DNA of 64,000 nucleotides. Origin: Diadema setosum. Lineage: Eukaryota; Echinodermata; Echinoidea; Diadematoida; Diadematidae. Under the pieces are notes generated by a model. That model was not told the DNA's origin, ran no database searches, and saw only the letters and a program-made list of their open reading frames with translations. A program made the position numbers and the translations under genes. Shown one piece after another: positions 37,970 to 51,100 of the stretch; within the stretch, counting starts at the first letter, position 1, and each line of letters starts with the position of its first letter. The stretch is taken from the NCBI GenBank assembly GCA_033980235.1, contig CM067075.1:3814348-3878347 (forward strand). The letters run 5' to 3'.

Positions 37970-39870
37970 GTGGATTTTTTTTTCTACATCATATTGTTCT
38001 CCAGGTGAATGACATCACTAATTGTTGCCGTTTTCTTCTCCAACGATTGCAGTACCAACATTACTCATGACTTTCGAACACTGATATTCCTCACACTTCA
38101 CTGATGTACTCTACTACTGTACCACTCAATTCACACATATTGTTTGGGTTTTATTCCCTTGAACAGTCAATGGATACCAGAGGAGTTTGTTCCCTGAGTT
38201 AATACCTCCAACACAAATGAGAAACAGTTCCTATTTCACGCTAGTCTTCTAAACAGACCGTAAATCTCTTCATGCGGAATCATGTAGGGTTGATATTGAG
38301 TGTTTTGGGAATTGAACATTTCAGGTGATTTTTAAGAATAGTAGCAGCAAAATATGTACAGACCTGAGGAGAAAAATAAACAAATAGGAAATCAGATTGG
38401 AATTTCATGCCTAATTGTGGCAAGTGCTTGCAACTGCACCACAGCCAATATAAGGCCTCCTGTATAAATGAGAAGGTTGTAAATTTTTGTTACAATTTTT
38501 AGTTATTCTTTCTTTACAACAATGACAAGTATATTTTCAGATATCTCTGTATCTCAAAATTTGTGATCACATGCCTCATGAACACAATGTTGCTACCTCT
38601 TTTCATTATGCAGCAAACAGTTTAATACAGGTGTGTGCTGTTCTGGTCATACAGACAGGAACAGAGATGGAAATTGACACCATGGTCCTAATCAAGGTAA
38701 TCACGTGACATGCTTCTCAGTAAAACCTCACTAGAGCACCAATGTACAGAAAAACAAACAAACAAACAAACAAACAAACAAAAATACAAGAGCATAAGTT
38801 GAAACGTGCCTGATGCTTTAAGTAAGTTGGCCAAATTATGGGTCAATAAACGCTACAAGAAAACGGGCGATATCTATTTTGGTGCCAGTGCTGGCAATAG
38901 TGTCACACCTCCCAATACAACTGCCTCAAATGTAGCTCCACCAATGATCATAAGAATAACACAGGAGCTACTGATCATGACTATGAATCCCCAACACTAG
39001 TGTGGTCATCACTACCCCTAACTCATGTAAGAATAAATATGGAAAAATGCAGCCATGACTACTTTGTATCAGACAAGCAATACAGAACAATATTTAGAAT
39101 GCCACAACTTTCCAACCATCTCCAAAATAAGATCTTCAATTTGCTCCTAGGCTTAGATCTTGTGTGATGCAGCTATTTCAGGAGTGTTTGTGTACTTTCC
39201 ATGGGTGACTGCTGCATTAATATCTACAGAGAGGCTATGCACACACCATAGTACATATTGTTATGCATTCACTAATATAAATGTGGATCTAATGAGTACA
39301 TGTACAGCAACACAGAACTTGAAATTACAGATTTCATAATTCCCAGGGGCTGGTGTTGGGCAATGGGGAGAAAGCATATACTAGTCTAACCAAGAAGAAC
39401 AGTGGAGCTAAGTTCAGCAGATGACAGTCAGCTCTGGGCCCTAGCACCAGCCACCAGAACTATGTCATAGTTTTGAGATCAATCTGCTAACATCAACTGG
39501 CTTAAAGTTCTGGATTATCGTTGGTGCCAGTGTTGACATAGCACTAACACCAGCACTAGCACCGAACTTGAAATTACTCAATGTTGCCAACAATATCTTT
39601 CACAGTAAAACACACACACACATCTTGTTGATAGCACAGAATTTTTTCAAAGACCTAGCACTCTGCAAGGTAGCAATGGTTATAGCCGTGTAACAGACAT
39701 TCCACTTTGCACCTCACAAAGAGCAGGGTGTACATATGGGACACTGGTTCCTTGCACATACTGTCCAGGATGTGTTGTTGAATGATACATACCAACGTGT
39801 TGCTGTTCCTCCAGGAAAATGGAGTAAGTCAGCAAATGGTATCACCAGTATACACCGCACCATCAATTAT
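37970..39870. other. Intergenic, nothing recognised
   Basis: It has an (AAAC)n run at 38755-38783 and several GGTGCTAGTGCTGGTG-like words around 38880 and 39340-39560. The frame at 38806-39000 (+) shows no recognisable family. Confidence 0.35.
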
Positions 39871-39876
39871 ACAAAT

Positions 39877-40037
39877 CAGTGGCGGATCCAGAGGGGGGCG
39901 CAACTGGCCCACGTCCCCCCCCCCCTTTTTAATCTTCGTTAAAAACAAAAGAAATAAAAAGAAAACAATGAAATGAAAGTGGCATCAGAAATATTAGCTG
40001 CGCCCCCTTTTACAGAATTCCTGGATCCGCCCCCCTG
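39877..40037. mobile_element. hAT-like MITE with GGCGGATCCAG ends and 5-bp TSD, copy 2
   Basis: It starts CAGTGGCGGATCCAGAGG and ends CCTGGATCCGCCCCCCTG. CAAAT directly precedes (39872-39876) and follows (40038-40042). At 161 bp it is shorter than copy 1 (294 bp at 18448) and lacks its nested palindrome. Confidence 0.88.
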
Positions 40038-40227
40038 CAAATGCTGATATGGAATGCGTAAGGCCACTTGTCTACATATAGGAAATATGTACAAAGTTTG
40101 CATATATGCATATATGCATTACATCTATGAAGCAAAACAAAACAGAACAAAAAAGACAATAGGCAGCTTGGAAGAACTCGTATGCATCTTTCTTTTTCAT
40201 TCACACACATCTTGCCTGGTCTCTCAC

Positions 40228-40590
40228 ACCCCGCGTTCACATTAGTCCCCACATCGCAGGGAAAGTCTCACGCTGCAGGACTTTCCACACCAAAACCATA
40301 GTGTGTACGCTCACTGGGACTTGTCCCCCCATCCCTGCAAAGCAAGTCAGGTCCAAGGACAAAAATTGGGAGGGGAAAGTGACCGTGGGCCATAATTGAT
40401 AGCGCCCAGCTGTATCCACCAAATGTGTGCATGTGTGAAGTCTGGTTTCAAGTGGCAGGGCCTCGCCCCAAGACCAAATTGCCCCCACAGCTTGGGACAG
40501 TCAAGATAGCAGTGTGGACGGTCAGTCATAAAAAAGATAAGATCTCTAGTGACTGTCCCCACGACGCAGGGTCCAGTGTGAATGCGGGGT
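40228..40590. mobile_element. 363-bp foldback MITE, ACCCCGCGTTCACA ends
   Basis: The left end ACCCCGCGTTCACATTAG with CCCCACATCGCAGGG is mirrored by CCCCACGACGCAGGG and CCAGTGTGAATGCGGGGT. It has no coding capacity, and the target duplication is unclear. Confidence 0.8.
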
Positions 40591-40980
40591 ATATATCATA
40601 GAGGCCTGACTACAGAGACAGAGAAAGAGAAATCAATAAAATAAATAAAAATCTGCACCTCTTTGTACAAGTTCATTAACTGTGACAAAATCTACTTTTC
40701 ACTTACTTGTAATCCTCACACTGGAGCCAGACAAGAACCCTGATGTTTAGTATGCAGCATATAAAGAAAAAGTCATCTCAATTATTTCAAAAAATGAACC
40801 GACATTCAACAAATACAACCCTGTTCTATCAGTACATTTCTGGCAAAATTGCTTAAAATTTGGTTTGTTTGGTTCATTTCCTGTCACCTGGTTCATGCCT
40901 TGGCATAAGCAGTAATATGTAAAAGGCTTTCCTCTAAAACATGATGAACATGATCCATTACAACAAAATATGATGCATCA

Positions 40981-41020
40981 CGCGTTACCCCGGGGTACCG
41001 TAGTACCCCGGGTAACCGCG
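40981..41020. repeat. GC-rich palindrome
   Basis: CGCGTTACCCCGGGGTAC and GTACCCCGGGTAACCGCG fold on a CGTA centre with one unpaired base, a strong 40-bp hairpin in AT-rich surroundings. Confidence 0.75.
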
Positions 41021-41402
41021 TTGTGTAGCGCCATCTCACGTCCACTTGAGGACAACCAGAGAAAAGTGCATGCACTGTGTGTGCGTGTACATACTATACA
41101 TAGTCATTCCCATGCCACTGCATGTTATACTATGCGTGCATGGAAGCTGCGATACCACTAGCGTGTGCTTTAGTGCAGTGCAGTGCAGTGGCTAGCGCGC
41201 GCTAGCACCAGCACCAAAATAATTTCCTCTTTTTGGCACCCAGGGTACAACCTTTTTAAAAAAAAATAATAATTCAACAAAATGGCTGATTTTTGTTTGG
41301 TACCCCGGGATACCATTTATGTCATCAAATACAGGTGTGAGTTCAAAAATATGTCTAAGAATATATATTGACACAAATATTGTATAATGTGAGATGATTA
41401 TA

Positions 41403-41584
41403 TACAGTCGAACCTGTAGATAGGGGCTACCCAAGGGAGATGGAAAAAGTGGTTGTTATAGACAGGTGGCCACTACAGACAGGTTCTTTAACATGCTTTT
41501 TCTATCAGAGGGAATTGTTTTTACTGGTTGTATACAGTAGGTGGCCGCTATAGACAGTTGGTCTCTAAGACAGGTTTGACTGTA
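41403..41584. mobile_element. 182-bp TA-flanked MITE, TACAGTC family, copy 2
   Basis: TACAGTCGAACCTG and the inverted CAGGTTTGACTGTA form the ends, with TATAGACAGGTGGCCAC inside. It is the same layout and length as 3752-3932, in the spacer downstream of the UreD gene. Confidence 0.85.
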
Positions 41585-42095
41585 CTAGGGAAGGGCAGTA
41601 CGTGATAGTATGTACATAACTGTCAGTTACTTTGGTACATTTTCTAACTAGCACACAAAGCCAATATCGCCCCACTAAAGTTCAGCCTCCATGTAACGAT
41701 AATCAGTTCTACTTTTCAGCTGTTTTCCCTCATTTTTTCAATCATAATTGTGTATTCTCATACTCATGAACATTTGTGTCTGATTGCAATGTATGAAATT
41801 GTGGAAGCTCTTGATATTCTGTTTCATACTGTGGAAAACAAATTTCACTGAATTAAATTGAAGGTAACAAGAATAGATGGCTAGAAAATCACACCTCAAT
41901 TCTGCCCCCAAACACCCATCTGAAACAATCGCTACTACCACCACCAAACAAAGGCAGTTTTTGCTTCTCCAGGGGTTTTCGACATAATAATGTAGAACTT
42001 ATCACCCAACATGGTACATGTGGAGGTTCCATGACTTCGTAATGAACCCTGTCAGGGGCCAAGCCTCCCTCCAACTTCTATGTCACTGTCACTCC

Positions 42096-42173
42096 TCAGT
42101 GCTTGTCCTCGAAGGGGTTACCCCCCAATGTCGGAAAGAGTGGATGTAGGAGCTCCTCCACCTTGGGGTACAC
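42096..42173 (-). CDS. UreD coding exon 7 with stop
   Basis: The acceptor is CCCCCAG. It encodes VYPKVEELLHPLFPTLGG to FEDKH and TGA. The C-terminus ends with the LG..P pattern common in eukaryotic UreD proteins. Confidence 0.92.
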   Translation of the reverse strand: MYPKVEELLHPLFPTLGGNPFEDKH

Positions 42174-45100
42174 CTGGGGGTGATAGAATGGAAAGAAAGG
42201 CAAAAATGAGATGGATGTTGCCATGGCAACGAGCATCAAATCATCAATAATGCAACTTGCAAGCAACAAAAATGCACTGAGGAAAAAAAAAAATCTCAAT
42301 TTTTTTTTTTTTTTAATTTTTTAATTTTTTAAAGAGAGGACTGGCGGAATCTGGTACCCAGAGGCTTGGGGAATATAGCAGAATATACAGTTCTCCTTGT
42401 CTACCTCACATCCACTGAGACACACACACACACACACACACACACAAAGAAAGAAAAAGAAAGTTTGTGTGTGTGGTGGGGGGGGGGCACATGCATCCTT
42501 TCAACAACTTTCTATTGCTGCCATAAGGATAATCTAGGATAAATTTGGTTGCAATCTGACTGAATTTTACAGAAGAAAATGGACTACTGTAAAAGGTTTA
42601 TGGATGAAAGACATGGGATGATGAAAAAAAAATGACCTCAATATCTTTCATTTTTCATTTGTTTGAGTGTTTTTGTTTTTGTTTTTTAGCTATAGAGTAC
42701 AGAAGTGGTGATATCACGGTCTTTAGTTATAGCTTAGAGTTATATCTTTCCACAAGGCTTTGAGCAGTGGGTTTGAACAGGGTATGAGCATGGTTAGCAC
42801 ACATTATGATGACAGATATTTGGGTTATGTGGTGCTGTCTGGAACCAGTTTCCATGGCAATGAATGCTTATATTGCCACACTTCAGTACTCTATGGACTA
42901 GGCAAAGTAATGAACAGGAAATCTAATGGAGACCCATTTGCTAGCCACGCTACAAGTGACCAAGTAGCAGTCAATTGCACAAAATGTGCCTGCCCATTCC
43001 ATTTCAATAAGCCATGGAGTCCAGCTTTCATCAGCAGCATTGAATTCAGTCAGGAGTAGAGTGGAGAGCATTGTGGGTAAATCCTCCTGCTGAAGGATAC
43101 CAGTAACCAGGCGTGGCTTACCAACCATCACCATCATGCACCTGTTTTGCACCCATTATTGGTTCTATCACACACATTCACGTCACATGGTGGCCAATAT
43201 TCTTATGTCAAAATCAGGGGGATTTCCAAGCTCAATCACAGAGATGCTATCGTCTTCACTGCAGCAGGTGTAAATGACTCTCAAATCAAGGAGACTGCTA
43301 TATTCTGTTGTCAGGAAATGAATAGGTATAAGTATTGTGTTGATGTTTTCAGGGGTCCTATAGATGATGATGTCATTGCCATTCATCACCATAGAAACTG
43401 ATTCTAAACAACCTCAACTGGCCCAAATATCTGTGGACACTATATATATATATTGCTGGTAACCATACTTGAGCCTAGTTACAACCCAAGCTATAACAAA
43501 AGACTGTGACATCATCACTTTGATACTCTATTGTAGAATAAGAAAAACTTGGCAGCTCTGACCAACAGTAACTAGCCAACTGACCACTGTGCAGATAGAA
43601 TGTTGCCACGTAATACAACTATTACATAGGTGGTGTTTTATGACTCCAAAGGGGAAAGACAAAATTAAGTTTATCACACGGTAACAAGGAACAATAAAGC
43701 GAGATGATCAAGATACATGTACTACTGCACACACCGAATATTTTGCGAGGTTTTTATTTGTTGAATTTTTGTGAGTTGGGCACTATTCGCGAATTTAAAA
43801 ATCCATGAAAATATTGACTCTGATCGCGACATGAATGTGAAGTGCATGCATACATTTCTCCATTCATTACTGTACTCCACAATCGTGAATGTAACCAATC
43901 GCGAAATTGTCGGGAAGTCCCGATTCGCGAAAATTTAGACTTACTAAATATATAGTGTATACAGTATATGCCTGATGTTTTGTGGACACTGTTTACATTA
44001 CCTCGCTGACTGACATGCTGGCAAACTTGACAACAGCTCCACGGACCATCTCACCGTTCACCGTCTTCTCAATTGGACTGACGCCTATGGTCACGTTGGC
44101 ATTTTGCTTTGCCCCTGTGAACACATCAGAAACACACAGCAAAATTGTAACACTCTTATAAAAGCGCAATTCACAGAGCAGGGTTTAGATTAGAAGGCTG
44201 TTTTAACAACGATTACTTTACCTGTGTTCATTCTCAATTCCCTGCATCAAAACTTGCTAATCATGATAACATATCTGCCTTGAAACACACACTATTACAA
44301 GAATAATTTGAAAATATACAACAAAGTAACACTGATAATCATCTGAAAGTTTCCAACATAATCAGTTGAGAGAATGGAGTGTAGCTTTCACATTCCTACA
44401 ATAAAGCATATCAAGATTACCATGATGCTACTTGAACCATGCTGCTAAGTCCTAATCCCATTATCAAATAAGAGCGGAAAGGTGATCAGAGTAACTCATT
44501 CAGTTACTAAAAATCTGAATTGATGCTTTAAAGGGATGGTACAGTTTTGGTGGAGATGAGAATTGGGCTTTGAACTTTTTGTGAGATGCCAAGAAAACAG
44601 TTAAGATATAGTACAGAGCATACCATTTAAAGAGGAATTCAAAGTTTATTTAATGAAAATTGGGTTTGGAATGACTGAAACATCCAAAAAAGTAAAACAA
44701 AGCGATCGTAATAAAGTGTGGGTCCCACGCTTTATTAGAATCACGCTTTTTGGATATCTCAGCCATTTCAAAACCAATTTTCATCAAATAAACGTTGCAA
44801 TCCTCATATAACTACATTCTCTTTCATATTTCAGAAGAGGTTTCTCATTATCTCACCAAAAAATGTTAGAAATCTTAAATCAGGTCTCAACCAAAACTAT
44901 ACGATCCCTTTAACTAGTGTATGCATGGTTTATTTGGTCACATTTATCCCATTTCCCACAACCTCATTCTGTACACAAAAAAAAAGTCTTATAGACAAAC
45001 TAACTTAATGAAGTTGTATTTACATACCTGTGCATTGGCAAGGAAAGTACTGAAAATAGAGCTAATACTGTGAGGTTTACATCGGAAAACACATTTACAG

Positions 45101-48100
45101 GGGGAAAAATGAACAGAAAAAAAAAATAAGAGTACAATTGATCAGATATAAATGTGATAAATGTCTATGTGTCTTAAAAAATCAGTACACAGTATTGCAA
45201 CATTATGTGCAACAACAACAAAAAAATAATTCTCACCTATATGCTATGTGTGCTTTTAAATCAAAATTAAAAAGGAATTAATGATCATTTGACTTAAGAA
45301 AACAAAACAAACAGCACTGACCATAGTCCCGCATGCCACCATATGCAGAGAGTATGTCTTGAGCGATTCCTGCCACAGCGGGACCAACGAGGACACAGGA
45401 TGCCACTACGTTGTAGGCCTGCATCGTCTTCTTGACGCTAAGGAGTGGAGTATCCTCCAGATGGATGGAATCGCGGTAGATGAGGGCGCCGTTGAAGGTG
45501 ACCGAGTTGGAACTGGAATAGCTGGAATGCCCATCAAGTGAAAGTGAATCATCTTTTCTTATCGCACATCTCTCAATAAAACAAATCTTCTTCGAATATC
45601 ACAATTTTAAGTTTGCGTTCCAAAGAAAACAACGTACTCGATGACAGTGAATACACTATGCTAGGCTGACATGCAAATATTAATATTGCCTCCGGCACCA
45701 CTTCGTGGCGGAGGCATAAAAACAAATACATTTATATAGGTACATAAAATGTGCAACATCATGATAGTTAGTCCAACTAAATCTAAAATCTGCCATGACT
45801 GTAGGTATATGGGTGGCATGGCACATCACATGCCCAGGATAGTGAAATGTAATCCCTAACTGATTGGTCAAGAGCATTGAAAGTGACAAAACATATTTCC
45901 ATTATGAAAAGCCTTATCCCTTCAGAGTCCAACTATTTCTCTAGGGGAAAAGTAAGTAAAAAACTAAATCCCATGGGTAATTTGCTAAATATACCACTTA
46001 CACGTCAGACGCGCATATTTTTGTGCATGAGCAGTATTGCATCCCACTTACTTCAATGAAACAAATACAGTACAAATTTTCCACCAACACAGCGTCTTCG
46101 CTTCATGAGAAGACAGGTTACTGTAGGTTTTCAAATACAAATAAATGGGTATTGTGCACTGCAGACCATGCATCCACTTGGCGCATGTAATTTTGTGCAT
46201 AGAAGATATGAACTTGTATAACTGGGTGACTGGTCAACCGCGAACTGTAAACAGTAAGTAAATTCCACTTAATTTGTGAGGGATATAATACAAATATACC
46301 AAGCTACTGTTTGAGGTACCAGTTAAACTATGTGCTTTCAGTGTAAATTTCAACAGTACTATTTTCTTCGGGGCTACGACACTCAGAGAATAGTGCTATT
46401 GAAGTCACTTCATGCACATAGTTTTAAGCAGAACCTCTCAGGCCTGGTATATTTGTATATCATATTCTTCTTCAGCCTTTGTTAAAATGTCTATTAGACA
46501 TACCTACAACTTCAGAGTACGCAATATCAGAAACATTTATACTACCTGATAGGAAGATGTTCCCCAGGCCCCCTTCCCAATGATGTAATATTATGGAATT
46601 TATTGTTATTGTCTCTCCAAACAAAGAGATGAAAATGAATGCCTTGTGTGAAATCAAGGTATTCTCCTATTTCTAAATATCAATCTATTTTCAAAAAAAA
46701 AAAAATTATTGCTGCTTTGTTTTTCACAGTAACAGAGCCCCTCAACATCACTTGCAGGCATGAGTATTAGGTATTAAACAGAGATCCTTGGAAAAGCAGC
46801 CAATAAAAGAAAACAAATAGATCTATAGATGAATAAAGAGACATCTCATCCCCACGTATTGAACCAATTGGTGTGTATGGTTTTTCTTGACTAGTGCCAG
46901 GGGATGTCTATTCCGTATCAGGGCAATTTCCCCCCCCCCCCCCCCCCCAGGCTAAACACTGGTTAGTGATAAGGTTAGACTTAAGATTAGGGTTAGGGTT
47001 AGGTTAAGGGTTAGGATTAGGTTTAGGTTCAGGATTAGGATTAGGATTAGGGCCAGGGGAAGAGTCCAGAGTAATTGCCCAGGGGGTAATTGCCCTGGAC
47101 CCATCTATTCATTGCTGATATAGCATTGCATTATTAAAGACTGAGGACTGGAGCATAAATGAATGAATGAATGAATTATACATAAATTGATAAAGAGATA
47201 GGTGGATAGGTAAATAAAAAATAAGTAAAAACAAAAAAAAAATGAATAATTGAATGAATTAATTAATGAATAGATAAATAAATTAATACATTAATTAATC
47301 AATAATTCAATTAGTTAGTTAATTAATCAATAGAGACAAATTCAGCATGTATCACTATTCTTACCTTGTGAAGTCCCATCTCTCTCCTCTGGCAATCCTT
47401 CCAGCAGTCAGCCAGTCCATGAAGACCAGGCTGCCATTTTCACTCACATCAAAACTCTTTAAACATGAGAAAACAGAGGGCAATATGGCCAGAGAAATAT
47501 ATTATACTCTCATTTCAGAAGTCTTTAATCAGTTCTTACACAGTTCTTCTTCACTTTTCTTTCTTCCGGAGAGAAAGAGATAGATAGAGATACATACAGA
47601 GATACAGAGCAAGACTGGAAGAAGATGAGGAAGAAGCAGAAAGAGTGAGACAAAGCGAGAGGTAACTGACGTCTTAATGTAAAGCTGCACATTTCTTTTT
47701 ATTTGCAGTTCTTTGAATAAAAAGATGCAAACTAAGGGAAACTGACCAGATATGGATATAATTCATTAGTGAAAAATTCATCAAAGACAATGGGATTCCA
47801 TTGGCATTCGAACCTGAGACCTCTGGATTGCTAGAACGGTGCTCTACCCACTGAGCAATAAGCTGTCGAACTCTTTATATCAACATTCATCTATAAACAC
47901 AAACTACACATCAATTTACATGAATTATTATTACTGTGTTTACACAGTCACTCTGCTTGAGTGCTGAAGCTTCAAGCAGGGTCGAATGCTGCAAAAAGGG
48001 CAACTGTCATTGTTATAAGGAAACAAAAAGTTGAGTTCAATACGGCATGCGGATCATGAATGGAAGTAGAATTGATGTCATAAATGCAGGAAATTTGCCA

Positions 48101-51100
48101 TTGAAGGCATGGGTCAGTGAGGACAAGTGTATCAGATGCTGTGTTTCAATACAAGTGGGTTCAATACAACTTTCTGTTTACAAACAAGGTGACTTCAACC
48201 AGCCTTGAGGATTGAAAACTGCCATTCTGGTGGATCAAAAATGTGGTATTCACCACGGGTCAAACTGTATTGCGTTCACATGAAATAAAATTGCAGTGCT
48301 GAGCATGGCTTACATGTTGAACCCCTGAGCCGGGTCACTGTGCAAACACAGTATTAACCCACTGAGGACGAGTTCTGAGTACTGTATACGCTATAATTTT
48401 CGCGTACATAAATTTTCGCGAATTGCCGATGTCACACATTTTCGCGAGTGGTTAAATTCGCGAATGGGGGACCAGAGAAAATATGAAGTGGCAAAGAAAG
48501 TGTGAATTTTCAACTTACTAGCAACGAATGCTACCACAGCGACTGGCCTGTGTATACTAATGTAGTAACCGTTAGTTAGACGTGGACATGCAATATGTAC
48601 GTAAACAAGCTTAGGCAGTATGGTCTGTTCGGTAAGCCGTAAAATGTTCGTATCGTCAAGGCAAGGGATTCATTTTGGAAGGTAATATTTTCGCGTGTTG
48701 TTAATTTCGCGAATAGCTCCCGACTCGCGAAATTCGCGAAAATAAAACCCACGCGAAATATATAGCGTATACAGTATACTCGGGCAAATGTCTATAAGAA
48801 ATGTGTGTTGCAGCAAAATCAAACCGTCCTCAACGGATGAATTTGACACACAGGTTTCCTGAATTTGTTCTTTCTGCTAAGACTTACGAAAAAAAAAGAA
48901 GAAAATACCAGAAAGAATGGTAAAGAATGTCAGTAAAACTGGGTGTAGATTAAAAGATTGAGGAAGATCAACCAATTGGAAAGGAGAACATAATCTAGGC
49001 TTGCCTGAAAGCTTGGGGAATACTTCAGACGGGAATTGAGAAAGCTTGGGTCACTCACCTGCGTCTGCCTGTATTTGGCCGATGCGTAGCAGGTCACCGG
49101 GTCCTGCAGCACTGCTAGAAGACTACCAGCACCCACACTGCCCAGGAGTTTCTGCTGGCTCGTCATGCCGTTCTCACTGTGGTACACCTGGGTCAACACA
49201 GAAACAGGTGGTTATCAATTATTAACCCATTGAGGACGGACTGATTTTGAAATAACACGCATTTCCCATAGACACCTGCCTGAGCATTCTTGGGACTCAT
49301 CCTAAATGGGTTAATCTCAAGGAACTATTACGGTGCACTCCTGTTATAACAAACATGGTTTCAGTGTAAAGTTCGATATAACAAAGTAAAAACGGAGGCC
49401 CTACATTATTATCTATTATCGTTATATACTTCACTGTTGGGCTACTGAACAAACTTTCGATATATAACAAAAGATAAAATCCACTAGTCCCAGCCTTGAG
49501 GACCTCGTCATACGGGGAGCGCACTGTGGTCTCTGGTTGCCGTGTTCATAAACACACACTAGCAATTATGATTTTTCTCTTGGGTAATTATGCAAGAATA
49601 TCGTGCAATATATTTGACATATTCTTTCATGGCAGAGTGAAAGGTATGCCCAGTAGATCATAAATTTGTCCATGACGTTTTGTTACTTTGAATAAATTCA
49701 GCCTACATTTTTTTTTCTGTCATGATTATTTGTTGGTTTTTTGTTTTGCTTTTGTTGGGAGTGTGGGAGAGCATCTCATACATTTCCACCAAAAATGAAA
49801 AGAAGGAAGAAAAGTTTCCCATGAGGGATATGATACATCAGAATATAACAATACAGTTGAACCTCTCGTATCCGGACAAGTCGGGACCGGGGCTCATCCG
49901 GATAAGGGATTTGGCCGGATACGGGAGACTCAATGCTTATGTACATATACATACACATGTACCGATGTAGCCCATTGTAGTACCACATGTAGTAATGTGT
50001 ATACTGCAACCTTTTCATTGTTACACTCAGTAACAGACCCCAAAATAGAGGTTCGTGTTTGCAAGAATGAAATCATTTTCTTTTATAAATTCTTGGGATG
50101 ATTTACCTAAATAATTATTAAGAAATGTATCAAGTATATGTAATTCATGTGTGTTTGTGTAGGAGTTCTCAAGGAGTTGGGAATCCCCCTTTCCTCCCAT
50201 AATTATTAAAAAAAGATTAAAAAATCACGGCGAGATTGCGTCCGGATAATAGAGAGATCCGGATAAAGGGAGGCCGGATAATAGAGGTTCAACTGTACTA
50301 ATGTTTGTCATATTAACCCGTTGAGGACGAGTCCCGAGTATACTCGGGCAGGTGTCTATGGGAAATGCGTGTTGTAGCAAAATCAAACCGTCCTCAACGG
50401 GTTAAGGAAGATCGACAGGGGTGTTACAACCACAAGGCAAATATACCTTTGTGGATGCCTGGGTGGTCAGCAGAGCACAGCAGCGGTCCTTCACATCCAT
50501 GTGTATCTCGACATTATCTCCAGACACTATGCCGCCCCCAAAGTTGACGCTGTACACCCACTGGCAGTTTGAGGAGCTGGCATAGGCTGGCAGCATCAGT
50601 TTTAGCTGCAGGAGAGCAGGGGAAAAAAAAGGGGGGAAAGATGACATTAAAATTAGGCATCATTACCTCCGCCAAGGGAGGAGGTTATGTTTTCATTACC
50701 GTTTGTTTTGTTTGTTCATCCCTGTGCAAAATAACTCAAAAAGCAGTTAACGGATTGGGATGAAACTTAACTTGCAGGAAAGGTAGAGAATGACACAAGT
50801 AACAAACGATTAACTTTTGGTAGTGATCCAAGAATTTGGGGGGAATTTATGAAGGATTTTTGATATTTTGGCAGGTAGGGTCAATAAACTTGGGAATTCA
50901 GGCTGCGCATATTTGAGGTTTGCATGCGCGCACTAAAGTGCATGCTCTAGTTTCTGCTAGGGTGAGGCGCGCCGTGCAGCTGAGGGTTTATGACGTAACA
51001 AAGGCTTCTATATTGGGAAATCGGGCGACTTCCAGCACACAGTGCTATATAAGTACGTATAGGTGGAAATCACTGATATCTCTATGGAAGAACAAGATCA

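Noticed and set aside
38806..39000. Small gene on the plus strand
   Set aside because: No family resemblance, no splice or promoter support, and the length is expected by chance.
46972..47057. Chromosome end or fusion point
   Set aside because: The TTAGGG-like units are degenerate, short and enclosed by inverted ends with a flanking duplication.
47790..47872. Functional tRNA gene
   Set aside because: A and B boxes are present but acceptor and anticodon stems do not pair properly.
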